Part shown: piece after piece, positions 19,571-27,958 of the stretch | Position numbering within the stretch: position 1 is the stretch's first letter | Layout of the letters: the number at the start of each line of letters is the position of its first letter | Origin: JAJFJD01 sp965228425 | Lineage (GTDB): Bacteria > Pseudomonadota > Alphaproteobacteria > UBA8366 | Direction: 5' to 3' | NCBI GenBank assembly: GCA_965228425.1 | Contig: OZ245815.1 | Coordinates: 1,922,001-1,986,000, forward strand | Length of the DNA: 64,000 bases | Position numbers and translations under genes: made by a program | The notes under the pieces: generated by a model | The model's input: the letters and a program-made list of their open reading frames with translations, nothing else | The model's database searches: none | What the model was told of the DNA's origin: nothing

Positions 19571-21592
19571 ATGGCACTGAACCCTTCCGGTGGCTCCGGG
19601 AATGCGTTGCTGGTCGGCGGTCGCTACGAGGTCAATCCGCAACAGCCGCTTCCGGAGTTGGATTGCGGCCCCGTAACGGCATACGCGGCCACCGAGGTGC
19701 GCGGAACCGCGCGCGACGTGTATGCGTTGATGAGCGATCCGGAGCTACCACCCCGTTTCGATATCGTGCCCACCATACGCCGCATCGACCACAATAACCT
19801 CGTGCGCGTTCTCGACTGGGGTGTGATCAACTGGCCGCATGACGGTCGGCGGCGGCCGGCGGTCATAATTGAACGGCCCGGCGGACCGAAGATCATGTCG
19901 ACCCTTGCCGATAAAATTGAACCTTTCCGGGAAGAACCATTGACCCGCCGCGTGATCCAGCCCTTCGCGCAGGTCCTTTCCGAACTCAAGTATCAAGGTT
20001 TGGCGCACCGGAATATTCAGCCGGACAACTTGTTTCTCGACGGGCATGACCGCGATCGCGCCCCGATCATGCTCGGCGAGGGCGTCTCGGCGCCAGCGGG
20101 GCTTATTCAGCACGCAGCTTACTCGACCATCGAATGTTGTTTGGCGGAACCGGCCGGTCGTGGAGAAGGCGACGAATCGCACGACCTCTACGCGTTCGGC
20201 GTGACACTGGCGGCATTGTTGATCGGGGAAAGCCCGCTCTATGGGCTGGGCGATGACGCGATCGCGCAGCGAAAGATCATGCAGGGGAGCTACACGGCAA
20301 TCGTCGGCTCGCATCGCTTGCCCTTGCCGCTGTTGGAAGTGTTGAAGGGCCTGCTAAACGACGATGCGGCGGAACGTTGGACGCTCGAAGATCTCGAAAT
20401 GTGGATCGGCGGCCGGCGCCTCAGTCCGAAACAACAGGTATTGCCCTCCAAGTCATCGCGGCCGCTCGAAATTAACGGCGAGACATATGTCACCGCACGC
20501 GACGTCGCCGCCGGGCTGGGGAAGCATTGGGATGTCGCTCTAACCATCGTAGAGGACGGCACGCTGGATAACTGGTTGCGCCGGAGCCTGTCGGACGAAA
20601 ACCGGACAGAGGCGGTGAGCGCGGTGCGCGCGGAAGCCGACAACTCCACCACGGAGAAGGCGGACGCCGAATTGGCCAAGGTTTGTATCGCATTGGATCC
20701 GCATGGGCCCATTCGTATGCGCAACTTCTGCGCCGTCTTGGATGGGATCGGGCCGCTGTTGTCGGCGCGGTTTGCCGATCCGGCAGCCGTCGAGTCGTTC
20801 GCTAAAATCATCGATGCCAACCTGCCGGCGTCCTGGATGCAGCTGTGCCTCAAGCCGAAACCGGAGTTCTACCGGCATGCGTCGTCTTTCGAGCGCGTGC
20901 GTTCGTATATCGACACGCCGCTTATGGGACATGGCGTGGAGCGGGCTCTGTACGATCTCAATCCGACGACACCGTGCCGTTCGCCCTTGTTGGAGAACGA
21001 TTTCGTCGTCAACCTAGATCAGCTCTTGCCGTCGCTCGAGCAGGTCGCGGTCTCCAATCCGGGTATGCTGGGCAATGTCGTCGATTCCCATATGGCGGCC
21101 TTTATCGCTTCCCGGGTGAAGGCCACGCTGACGTCCGAGTTCCGCGCCTTGCATGACCCGGAGGACGCGTTCGACGCGGCATTGGCCGCAACCCGGGTCT
21201 TGTCGGTGGTCCAGGATAGTAACGCCATGGAACCGGTGCCGGCGCTATGCGGCTATCTGGAAAAACTGCTCCAGCCCGGGGTCGATCAATATCACAACCG
21301 AACGCGGCAATCGGAAACCTTGGAAAATCTCCGTACGGCGGCCGAGTCCGGCTCCTTCGCTAAGCTGTTGGCGATCATCGACAACTATGAGGATCGCACG
21401 AATGACGAATACGAGTACCGCGCATCGGTCGGCTTATTCGAAGAAACAATCATGCAGTTGCGGCAAGTGGCGTATGAGCGCGAACACCGCGCGGCCTATA
21501 CCAATGAATTGGGCGGCCAGGTCGCGTCCCTTGTTTCTGGGGTCGCGGCGACGGCGGCCATTCTCGTGATTATTCTGATGAAGCTCTTCTAA
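19571..21592 (+). CDS. predicted membrane-anchored pseudokinase (protein-kinase fold)
   Basis: 673 residues. Residues ~15-280 have the layout of a bacterial Ser/Thr protein kinase, but each catalytic hallmark is missing. The catalytic-loop HRD is HRN (146-148, in LAHRNIQPDNLF), the metal-binding DFG is GEG (169-171), and no VAIK-type lysine is evident. The middle holds alpha-helical segments without a recognised domain. The C-terminal ~23 residues form a single transmembrane helix (VASLVSGVAATAAILVIILM), placing the bulk in the cytoplasm as a tail-anchored protein. Next gene, 8 bp on, is a small membrane protein, a likely partner. Substrate binding without phosphorylation is inferred. Confidence 0.75.
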   Translation: MALNPSGGSGNALLVGGRYEVNPQQPLPELDCGPVTAYAATEVRGTARDVYALMSDPELPPRFDIVPTIRRIDHNNLVRVLDWGVINWPHDGRRRPAVIIERPGGPKIMSTLADKIEPFREEPLTRRVIQPFAQVLSELKYQGLAHRNIQPDNLFLDGHDRDRAPIMLGEGVSAPAGLIQHAAYSTIECCLAEPAGRGEGDESHDLYAFGVTLAALLIGESPLYGLGDDAIAQRKIMQGSYTAIVGSHRLPLPLLEVLKGLLNDDAAERWTLEDLEMWIGGRRLSPKQQVLPSKSSRPLEINGETYVTARDVAAGLGKHWDVALTIVEDGTLDNWLRRSLSDENRTEAVSAVRAEADNSTTEKADAELAKVCIALDPHGPIRMRNFCAVLDGIGPLLSARFADPAAVESFAKIIDANLPASWMQLCLKPKPEFYRHASSFERVRSYIDTPLMGHGVERALYDLNPTTPCRSPLLENDFVVNLDQLLPSLEQVAVSNPGMLGNVVDSHMAAFIASRVKATLTSEFRALHDPEDAFDAALAATRVLSVVQDSNAMEPVPALCGYLEKLLQPGVDQYHNRTRQSETLENLRTAAESGSFAKLLAIIDNYEDRTNDEYEYRASVGLFEETIMQLRQVAYEREHRAAYTNELGGQVASLVSGVAATAAILVIILMKLF

Positions 21593-21600
21593 CGGCGGCT

Positions 21601-22167
21601 ATGGCAGAGACAGCGGAAAAAGAAGAAGCTTCTGGCAAGCGGCGCGCGGGATCGATCGTAACCTGGGTCATCGCCGGCGTTGTCCTGTTCGCCTTCTACG
21701 AGTCGATCGTTCTCTTGCTGATCGGCATGGCCCCGACGGGCGTCGCCATGCTCTTCGATCGCAGCCCGAGCCGCAACCAGACCCGAACGGTGGGATACCT
21801 GAATTTTGCCGGTTGTCTGCCGTGGGTCATCGACTACTGGCTCGTCGGCGGTGATTTCGCCCGGGTCTTCGAGATCTTCGCGGACCCGATGGCGCTGTTC
21901 GTGATGTATTCGTCCGCGGCGTTGGGGTGGCTTCTGTTCTTCGCGATCCGGCCGATCGTCGGCAGTTACCTCGCGGTATCAGCGGATTTGCGGGAAAAAC
22001 AGATCAGTCGCGTGCAGCAAAAGATGGAAGAAGAATGGGGCCCCGAAATCCGCACGGATGCGGAGGAAAAAGCCGCGGAACCCGCTGAGGGCGAGGCCGC
22101 GACGGCCGTAACGCCGTTAGCGGCGCCGGAAGAGACCGCATCCCAGGCGCCGGAAAACCAGCAATAA
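21601..22167 (+). CDS. small membrane protein paired with the pseudokinase
   Basis: 188 residues: a charged N-terminus (AETAEKEEASGKRR), three predicted transmembrane helices (about residues 20-45, 60-80 and 95-120), then a charged, Ala/Glu-rich cytoplasmic tail of ~65 residues with a short coiled-coil-like stretch (REKQISRVQQKMEEE). No family is recognised. The gap of 8 bp to the pseudokinase gene implies an operon and suggests that the two form a membrane complex. Confidence 0.75.
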   Translation: MAETAEKEEASGKRRAGSIVTWVIAGVVLFAFYESIVLLLIGMAPTGVAMLFDRSPSRNQTRTVGYLNFAGCLPWVIDYWLVGGDFARVFEIFADPMALFVMYSSAALGWLLFFAIRPIVGSYLAVSADLREKQISRVQQKMEEEWGPEIRTDAEEKAAEPAEGEAATAVTPLAAPEETASQAPENQQ

Positions 22168-22206
22168 CGGGACGTAGCGGCCAGGTGCCGCCGCGCCCGG
22201 TTCAGA

Positions 22207-23097
22207 TTAGGAGGCTGGCAACAGGTTCGCTTCTGCGGCGGCGGCTTGCATCGCTTTCTGGAGTTTCTCGAATGCCCGAACTTCGATCTGACGAACGCGT
22301 TCTCGGCTGATTCCGTATACCTTGCTGAGTTCTTCCAGCGTGGATGTGTCTTCCTTGAGCCGGCGTTCGGTCAGGATATGTCTTTCCCGCTCGTTCAGGG
22401 TTTCCATCGCATCCTGCAGCAGGGCCCGGCGTTTCGTCAGTTCTTCGGCCTCGCCGATGACGATTTCATGGCTCTCGGATTCGTCTTCCAGCCAATCCTG
22501 CCATTCTCCGTCGCCATCGATGCGGACCGGCGCGTTGAGCGAATGATCGGGCGCCGTCAGCCGGCGGTTCATCGAGATGACGTCCTGTTCCGGAACGCTC
22601 AACTCGGTGGCGATTTTCTCGACGTTTTCCGGACTGAGATCGCCTTCCTCGAAGGCCTGCAGCCGGCCTTTCAGCTTGCGCAGGTTGAAAAAAAGCTTCT
22701 TCTGCGCGGCGGTGGTGCCCATCTTCACCAACGACCAGGAATGCAGGATGTATTCTTGGATGGCGGCGCGGATCCACCACATAGCGTAGGTCGCGAGCCG
22801 GAAGCCGCGCTCCGGATCGAAGCGTTTCACGGCCTGCATGAGACCGACATTTCCTTCTGAAATCAATTCGTTAACCGGCAGCCCGTAGCCGCGGTACCCC
22901 ATGGCGATCTTCGCCACGAGACGAAGATGACTGGTCACCATCTTGTGGGCGGACTTGGCGTCGTCATGTTCGCGCCACCGCTTCGCCAGCATGTATTCCT
23001 CTTGCTTTTCCAGCATGGGAAACTTGCGGATGTCCTGCAGATACCGTTGCAGGTTGCCTTCTGGGCTGATGACGAGGGTGGGAAGGGTCGTAGCCAT
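22207..23097 (-). CDS. rpoH: heat-shock sigma factor RpoH (sigma-32)
   Basis: 296 residues with regions 2 (NELISEGNVGLMQAVKRFDPERGFRLATYAMWWIRA), 3 and 4 (LEELSKVYGISRERVRQIEVRAFEKLQ). The RpoH box (QKKLFFNLR, 132-140) separates it from RpoD. It directs transcription of chaperone and protease genes. It is preceded by a sigma-70-type promoter overlapped by a CIRCE operator, so it may be repressed by HrcA. The 3' end faces the membrane-protein gene. Confidence 0.97.
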   Translation of the reverse strand: MATTLPTLVISPEGNLQRYLQDIRKFPMLEKQEEYMLAKRWREHDDAKSAHKMVTSHLRLVAKIAMGYRGYGLPVNELISEGNVGLMQAVKRFDPERGFRLATYAMWWIRAAIQEYILHSWSLVKMGTTAAQKKLFFNLRKLKGRLQAFEEGDLSPENVEKIATELSVPEQDVISMNRRLTAPDHSLNAPVRIDGDGEWQDWLEDESESHEIVIGEAEELTKRRALLQDAMETLNERERHILTERRLKEDTSTLEELSKVYGISRERVRQIEVRAFEKLQKAMQAAAAEANLLPAS

Positions 23098-23122
23098 CCT
23101 GATTGCTCCGTAAAAATGCCTC

Positions 23123-23149
23123 TTAGCACTATCCCCTTTAGAGTGCTAA
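23123..23149 (-). promoter_or_regulatory. CIRCE operator (HrcA binding site) upstream of rpoH
   Basis: TTAGCACT-A-TCCCCTTTA-GAGTGCTAA matches the CIRCE consensus TTAGCACTC-N9-GAGTGCTAA with one mismatch (A for C at the ninth base). It lies 26-52 bp upstream of the rpoH ATG and overlaps the -10 element of the promoter at 23148-23175, a good position for repression. Confidence 0.88.
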
Positions 23150-23175
23150 AATACCATAACTCGTGGAATTGTCAA
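23148..23175 (-). promoter_or_regulatory. rpoH: sigma-70 promoter of rpoH
   Basis: On the minus strand TTGACA (23170-23175), 16-bp spacer, TATTTT (23148-23153). The -35 matches consensus exactly. The CIRCE arm begins within the -10 element and covers the probable start site. Confidence 0.65.
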
Positions 23176-23197
23176 TGAAATTTGGGATTCGTATAGG

Positions 23198-24187
23198 TTA
23201 TGAGGTTGTTTGATCCCGGTTTAAGACGCTGACTATCCGTTTCATATCACGTGGTAATTCGCTGCTGAATTTCAAGCGTTCCCCCGATTGCGGGTGATCG
23301 AATCCGATCACAGCGGCGTGAAGCGCCTGCCGGTTCAGCGCGCTGGTCACTTGGGCCGCTTTTTGGGACAGCGCATTCTTTCGGGCCGGGGTTCGGCGGC
23401 CATAGACCGGGTCGCCGATGATGGGAAAGCCGATATGCGTCATATGGACCCGGATTTGATGCGTCCGGCCGCTCTCCAACCGGCATTCGACGAGGCTGGC
23501 GGCCTCTCCGAAACGCTGTATCAGCCGGTATTTCGTCGCCGCCGGTTTGCCCCGCGGCGGCGCGACGACCGCCATCTTCTTTCGATCCCTCGGATGCCGG
23601 CCGATATTGCCCTCGACCCGGCCGGCGGGCGGCATCGGCACGCCCCAGACCAGGGCGCGGTAGGACCGGTCGATCGACCGGTCCGCGAACTGCGCGGACA
23701 ACGACTGGTGTGCTGCGTCGTTCTTGGCGACGACGATCAGGCCGCTGGTATCCTTGTCCAGGCGATGGACGATGCCCGGCCGCTTGACCCCGCCCACGCC
23801 CGACAGGCTATCGCCGCAATGGGCCAGCAGCGCGTTCACCAGCGTGCCGTCCGGCTGGCCCGGGCCCGGATGCACCACGAGACCCGCCGGTTTGTCGATT
23901 ACCAGCAGATCCGCGTCTTCGTATACGACTGTCAGAGGGATTTCCTGCGCCGCCGGGGTCGCTTCTTCCGGGGCGGGCACGGTGACTTCGAACACCGCCT
24001 GTGGTTTGACCCGATACGAGGGGTCCGATATCGTCTGGCCGCTTTCGGTGACCTGGCCGTCCTGCAACAAGGATTTGATGCGGCTGCGCGACAAATCCGG
24101 AAGCGCGTCGGCCAGAAAACGATCGAGCCGCATGCCGGCTTCGTCCGGTGCGACGGGACGGGATCGGAAGGTGTCTGGCGCGGTCAT
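23198..24187 (-). CDS. rluD: 23S rRNA pseudouridine synthase, RluD family
   Basis: 329 residues: an N-terminal S4 RNA-binding domain (GMRLDRFLADALPDLSRSRIKSLL), then an RluA-family catalytic domain with the essential Asp in HRLDKDTSGLIVVAK (about residue 140) and RTHQIRVHM near the end. RluD makes the helix-69 pseudouridines of 23S rRNA; the RluC/RluD assignment is by overall length and lack of extra domains. Divergent from a small membrane-protein gene 52 bp away. Confidence 0.93.
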   Translation of the reverse strand: MTAPDTFRSRPVAPDEAGMRLDRFLADALPDLSRSRIKSLLQDGQVTESGQTISDPSYRVKPQAVFEVTVPAPEEATPAAQEIPLTVVYEDADLLVIDKPAGLVVHPGPGQPDGTLVNALLAHCGDSLSGVGGVKRPGIVHRLDKDTSGLIVVAKNDAAHQSLSAQFADRSIDRSYRALVWGVPMPPAGRVEGNIGRHPRDRKKMAVVAPPRGKPAATKYRLIQRFGEAASLVECRLESGRTHQIRVHMTHIGFPIIGDPVYGRRTPARKNALSQKAAQVTSALNRQALHAAVIGFDHPQSGERLKFSSELPRDMKRIVSVLNRDQTTS

Positions 24188-24239
24188 TTCGGCAACGTCA
24201 TTTTGGCGCAGTCATGGACAATTGGATTGAGCGCTAATC

Positions 24240-24536
24240 ATGCAAGCGATTAAAGCCATCGTAATCGGGATGGGTTTCCTCATTGTGGCGGGGATGGTGA
24301 TCCTGGTCTATGGCCTCACCAGTGGCTTCGAAACGTCCAAGGGCGGCGATGGCGCGGCGGCCTTTGGAACGATTCGGGCGACCTTGCCGTCCGGCGCCAC
24401 GGTTCAGGGAACCGATCTCGACGGCGATACAATGCTCGTGCGTCTCGGCATGCCCGACGGCGGCGTCCAGATCATGGTCTTCCGGTTGAGCGATGGCCGT
24501 CAGGTCGGCACCATCGACCTGCAACCGCAACGTTGA
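24240..24536 (+). CDS. small single-span membrane protein
   Basis: 98 residues with an N-terminal transmembrane helix (IKAIVIGMGFLIVAGMVILVYGL) and a short periplasmic domain with two similar beta-like segments (GTIRATLPSGATVQGTDLDGD and VGTIDLQPQR). It resembles the DUF6476 type of alphaproteobacterial inner-membrane proteins often found next to rluD; this match is from memory and not verified. Function unknown. Confidence 0.7.
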   Translation: MQAIKAIVIGMGFLIVAGMVILVYGLTSGFETSKGGDGAAAFGTIRATLPSGATVQGTDLDGDTMLVRLGMPDGGVQIMVFRLSDGRQVGTIDLQPQR

Positions 24537-24556
24537 GCGCGCCCGTGGGTCTGGGG

Positions 24557-25018
24557 TCACGTTTTTTGAGGGAGGGCGTCCGCCGCTTCCGTTAGCGCTG
24601 CGTCCAGCGCATCCAGTTTCTCGGTATCGGCATTTTCCGCATCGCGCAGTCCGGCGACAACGCCCTGCGCCCGCTCGACAGCTGCGCCGGCGATTTCCGC
24701 CATTTCCTGCTGTGCCGCCAGATTGGATTCGAGCTCGGCGATCCGGGTCTCCGCTTCCGCCAGATCGTCCTCGTCGTCCGCGGTGTCGAAATCCAGGTCA
24801 TCGTCATCCGCGTCACTGTCGTCATTCGCCGGGGCGGGCGCACCCTTGCTGAATCCGAGGCGCTGGGCGAGGCCGTCGATATACCTGGCGTCGGCGCTGT
24901 CGAGCTCGCCTTTGTCCAGGTCCGAGAGGTAATCCTGCAGCTCCTCGACCGTTTCGGGCATCAGATCGCCCTTGTCGAGCATCGTCTGAATCAGTCGTCG
25001 GGTATGGTTCGCGTCCAT
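24557..25018 (-). CDS. acidic coiled-coil protein of unknown function
   Basis: 153 residues from the ATG at 25018 (MDANHTRRLIQTML). A short helical N-terminal domain (LIQTMLDKGDLMPETVEELQ) is followed by a very acidic linker (NDDSDADDDDLDFDTADDEDD) and a C-terminal helix with heptad-like spacing (AETRIAELESNLAAQQEMAEIA). The frame continues upstream but has no convincing start there. No ribosome site is obvious. Probably a cytoplasmic adaptor; no family recognised. Confidence 0.6.
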   Translation of the reverse strand: MDANHTRRLIQTMLDKGDLMPETVEELQDYLSDLDKGELDSADARYIDGLAQRLGFSKGAPAPANDDSDADDDDLDFDTADDEDDLAEAETRIAELESNLAAQQEMAEIAGAAVERAQGVVAGLRDAENADTEKLDALDAALTEAADALPQKT

Positions 25019-25111
25019 GGGCGGGCAGTGTCTCGTGTCGTGATCGAATCGGGCCGCGGTCGCGCGGCGGCGCACCATATCGCGAAACGCGCATACGGGG
25101 TAGGGGAAAGC

Positions 25112-25137
25112 GCCCGGCGGATTTTCGGCCGCCGGGC
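25112..25137 (-). terminator. candidate terminator downstream of the helical secreted-protein gene
   Basis: Perfect 9-bp inverted repeat (GCCCGGCGG / CCGCCGGGC) with an 8-base loop, starting 10 bp after the stop of the 25147-26979 gene on the minus strand. The following tract (GCTTTCCCC) is only weakly U-rich. Confidence 0.5.
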
Positions 25138-25146
25138 ATCGCCTTC

Positions 25147-26979
25147 CTATTTTTCGATGTTTTCCTTCAGGATCTGGCTCGACTGGAACCGCCGGTTCAG
25201 GATCCATACCTTGACCGGCGTCTGCGGGCCGCCGGAATGATAGTATTTGAAGGTGTTGGCGTAGAGATAGTAGACGTCGCCGACCTTCTCCGCGGTCGTC
25301 GCCTGGAACTGGTCCCATTCGTATTCGTAGGTCGTGACCGTGGCACCCGACACGGTGCCGCGAATATTGCCGGACCGGTTCTTGATCCGCTTCAGCGGCG
25401 CGTTGATCACCACGCGTTCGAATTTGTAGCCGTATTTCTTCCGGGCGAAGACCTCGGCAACCGCCTTGTGCAGCTTCTTGTCGTCCGACCGTGCCTCCGG
25501 CATGCGGACGCTGCCCAGCGCGATCTTGTACTTCTCCTTGAAGTCCGCCGTGACCTTGTCGACCTTGTCGAGCTGCGCCTTGCGGTCCGGCGCGTCGGTG
25601 CGGCCCATCTTCTCGTCATACAGCGCTGCGACCATAACCGCCTTGCGGGCCTTCGCGAGGTTCTCCAGGTTCTTCGCGTATTGCCCTTTGCCGGTCAGCC
25701 GGTTGTTCCGGTGGTTGACGTCTTCCGGATCGGTCTTGTCGAGGAAGTCGACCGTGCTCATCGCTTGATCGGTGTTGAGGTCCATCTCCATGTTGACCGT
25801 ACTGAGCGCGCGTTCGAGGGCCCGTGGTTTCTCGCTCTGCAGCGCGGAACGGAGATAGCGGAAGGTGTTGCCGTCCTGCGTGCTCAACGCCGCCTTGCCG
25901 TCAATCGACTTGATATAGGCGAGGTCTTCCTTCACATGCGCCCGCACCGCAGTGACGGAATCGACGAAGGTTTGGACCTTCGCTTCGGTCGCGGGATGCT
26001 CGATCCGGCCCGGCACCTTGATGGTGTGGAAGCGTTTCTTGAGTGCGGCCAGCTTGCCCGAAACGTCGCCGAGCGACGCCTGCTGGGCGTTTCGGTCCGA
26101 GATGCGCTTTTCGAACATCGCGGAAATCTTGGCGGTGCGGCCGTACAGGTCCTGGACCGCGGGCACCTTCGGTGCGCCCAGCGACTTCAGCGAATTCTGG
26201 ATGTTGGCGAGCGACTTGCGGCCATAGGAGACCTTTTGTTTGTTGGAATAGTCGAGCGGCCGCATCTTGTCGATCTCGCCCGCGACCTTCATCAGCCGCT
26301 TCTGCTCGATCGCGACGATATTCCCGACCAGCTTGCCCTTGATGGCGTTGTATTGCCGCGCCGCCTCCTGAAAGGCGGGATGGGAGCGGTCTTTGGTCTT
26401 CGCGAGGCCGCCGCCGATCCGGTACAGCTCCTTCAACTGCCGGAACGCGCCGCTGCCGTCGGCGGGCCGCAAGTTGCGGACCTGCGCTTCGACAAGTTTC
26501 ATTTCCCGCTGCGCCCGCGCGACCGACGGATCAACCGCCGCGGCTTTCGGGGCATCCGATTTGGGCGCGGTTTTTGGCGCGGTTTGGGTCGAAGCCGCGG
26601 GCGCCGACGACTTCGGCACGGCCTTGGGCGTGGACGCCGCCGCCGGCGGTTTCGCCGCCCCGCCACCGGCCAGCGTGGCGAGCGCGCCGTTGACCTTGTC
26701 GAGCCGCTGCTTGGCTTCGGTCCAGGACGCATGCGTCTTGTTGGGCGAGGACTCCAGCCGCTTGGCGGCCATGTCCATCGAGCGCTGCAGCCGCTTGATA
26801 TTGGCCTTGCGCGACGGGGTCAGTGTCTTCACCTGCTGCTCTGCCCGATTGATATCGTACAGCGCGCCCTTGATCGCCGAATCTGCGGGCGCGGTTTGGG
26901 CGAGGGTGGGCGACGTGAGGGCGAGCGGGGCAAGCAGGATGGCGGCGAACAGAATGGCCGCGCTAAGGCGGTACGGCAT
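25147..26979 (-). CDS. large helical secreted protein with Pro/Ala-rich linker
   Basis: 610 residues. Signal peptide with cleavage near residue 27 (LTSPTLAQ). An N-terminal helical domain (about 35-100) is followed by a Lys/Ala/Pro-rich linker (100-150, e.g. PKSSAPAASTQTAPKTAPKS). Four or more helical segments rich in Lys and Arg cover residues 155-480. A C-terminal domain (about 490-600) alternates hydrophobic residues and contains several Tyr (YLYANTFKYYHS). No enzyme motif is recognised; likely a periplasmic or outer-membrane-associated structural or binding protein. Single gene, with a candidate terminator just after it. Confidence 0.7.
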   Translation of the reverse strand: MPYRLSAAILFAAILLAPLALTSPTLAQTAPADSAIKGALYDINRAEQQVKTLTPSRKANIKRLQRSMDMAAKRLESSPNKTHASWTEAKQRLDKVNGALATLAGGGAAKPPAAASTPKAVPKSSAPAASTQTAPKTAPKSDAPKAAAVDPSVARAQREMKLVEAQVRNLRPADGSGAFRQLKELYRIGGGLAKTKDRSHPAFQEAARQYNAIKGKLVGNIVAIEQKRLMKVAGEIDKMRPLDYSNKQKVSYGRKSLANIQNSLKSLGAPKVPAVQDLYGRTAKISAMFEKRISDRNAQQASLGDVSGKLAALKKRFHTIKVPGRIEHPATEAKVQTFVDSVTAVRAHVKEDLAYIKSIDGKAALSTQDGNTFRYLRSALQSEKPRALERALSTVNMEMDLNTDQAMSTVDFLDKTDPEDVNHRNNRLTGKGQYAKNLENLAKARKAVMVAALYDEKMGRTDAPDRKAQLDKVDKVTADFKEKYKIALGSVRMPEARSDDKKLHKAVAEVFARKKYGYKFERVVINAPLKRIKNRSGNIRGTVSGATVTTYEYEWDQFQATTAEKVGDVYYLYANTFKYYHSGGPQTPVKVWILNRRFQSSQILKENIEK

Positions 26980-27204
26980 GGCAAAACTCCCTGATTTTTA
27001 CCCGAACGGCCCATGGCGGCGGCCGCTTGCCCGGCGCACAGGAATCGAAACGGTTGTGGCGGGCGCGGGATTTCGTTTATTGCGGGAAATCCTGCCATAC
27101 CGGGATAGGCGGAACAAGCCGCGGACCATGACGGTCGCCGCGCGGTAAAGTCGTTGCTTGCCCGGGAGGCTTCGGTTAAGAGTCCGGGGTTCAGCCACGC
27201 CGAC

Positions 27205-27280
27205 GTCCCCTTCGTCTAGTGGCCTAGGACGCCGGCCTCTCACGCCGGAAACAGGGGTTCGACTCCCCTAGGGGACGCCA
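27205..27280 (+). tRNA. tRNA-Glu, anticodon CTC
   Basis: A 76-nt cloverleaf with acceptor arm GTCCCCT/AGGGGAC, D arm, anticodon stem CCGGC/GCCGG, loop CTCTCAC with anticodon CTC at 27239-27241, a T arm containing GGTTCGACT, and an encoded CCA end at 27278-27280. It decodes GAG as glutamate. Confidence 0.96.
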
Positions 27281-27323
27281 ACGATATTTTCAAATGTCAG
27301 TTTTGTTCGTCTTGCTCGCATAC

Positions 27324-27755
27324 TCAATGCCGTGAAATTGCGATGCGGTTCCACAGGTTGATCATCCCCACCGTGGCGGTCAGCACGCCGATCTCCTTTT
27401 CCGAGAAATGTTCCCTCAAACGGGCGCGGAGGGTCGCCAGGTCGGTCTTGGGATCCAACTCGGTCAGGGCTTCGGTCCAGGCGAGGGCGGCCTTTTCCTT
27501 GTCGGTGAAGTCGCTGACCTGGTCCCAGACAATCACCCGGTCGAGCCGTTGGCTGATCTCGCCATCCTCACGGGCTTCGCGCGTGTGCATCTGGACGCAG
27601 AAGCCGCAGCGGTTGATCTGCGAGGCGCGCAGCAGGACCAGGTGATGCAGCAGGCGGTCGAGGCCGTGGGCGTCCATCACGTCATGCACGTCGGCCAGGG
27701 CCTGTAGGACATCGGGGATTTCCGCTTCGTAGTTCACCGCTTTCGTGTCGCTCAT
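27324..27755 (-). CDS. carboxymuconolactone decarboxylase / AhpD-like protein
   Basis: 143 residues from the ATG at 27755, with AAGGAG upstream. The CMD/AhpD signature is present as NRCGFCVQMHTRE (about residues 50-62): a CxxC redox pair and a downstream His acting as proton relay. The conserved second helix WTEALTEL follows. Such proteins are alkylhydroperoxidase-like disulfide reductases. It stands alone and convergent on the tRNA. Confidence 0.9.
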   Translation of the reverse strand: MSDTKAVNYEAEIPDVLQALADVHDVMDAHGLDRLLHHLVLLRASQINRCGFCVQMHTREAREDGEISQRLDRVIVWDQVSDFTDKEKAALAWTEALTELDPKTDLATLRARLREHFSEKEIGVLTATVGMINLWNRIAISRH

Positions 27756-27958
27756 TTGTGTCTCCTTCGGAGTTGGGGTGTTGGTGTCGACCTGATGACG
27801 AATGAGCAGCGGCGTTTGTGACACCGTGTGTGAGATTTTTACGGCGGCGGTTGCGTCGCATGGCGACAGGTCGGTTCCTCGGAGAGACGGCGTTCGTGGT
27901 ACAACCCGCTTATGCACGCGCTCTCGCCATATGTGCCGCGGCCGCCGGGGGACGGGTA

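Noticed and set aside
25237..26994. 585-codon open frame opposite the secreted helical protein
   Set aside because: Overlaps a gene with a clear signal peptide and start; the antisense product is Arg/Leu/Gly-rich noise.
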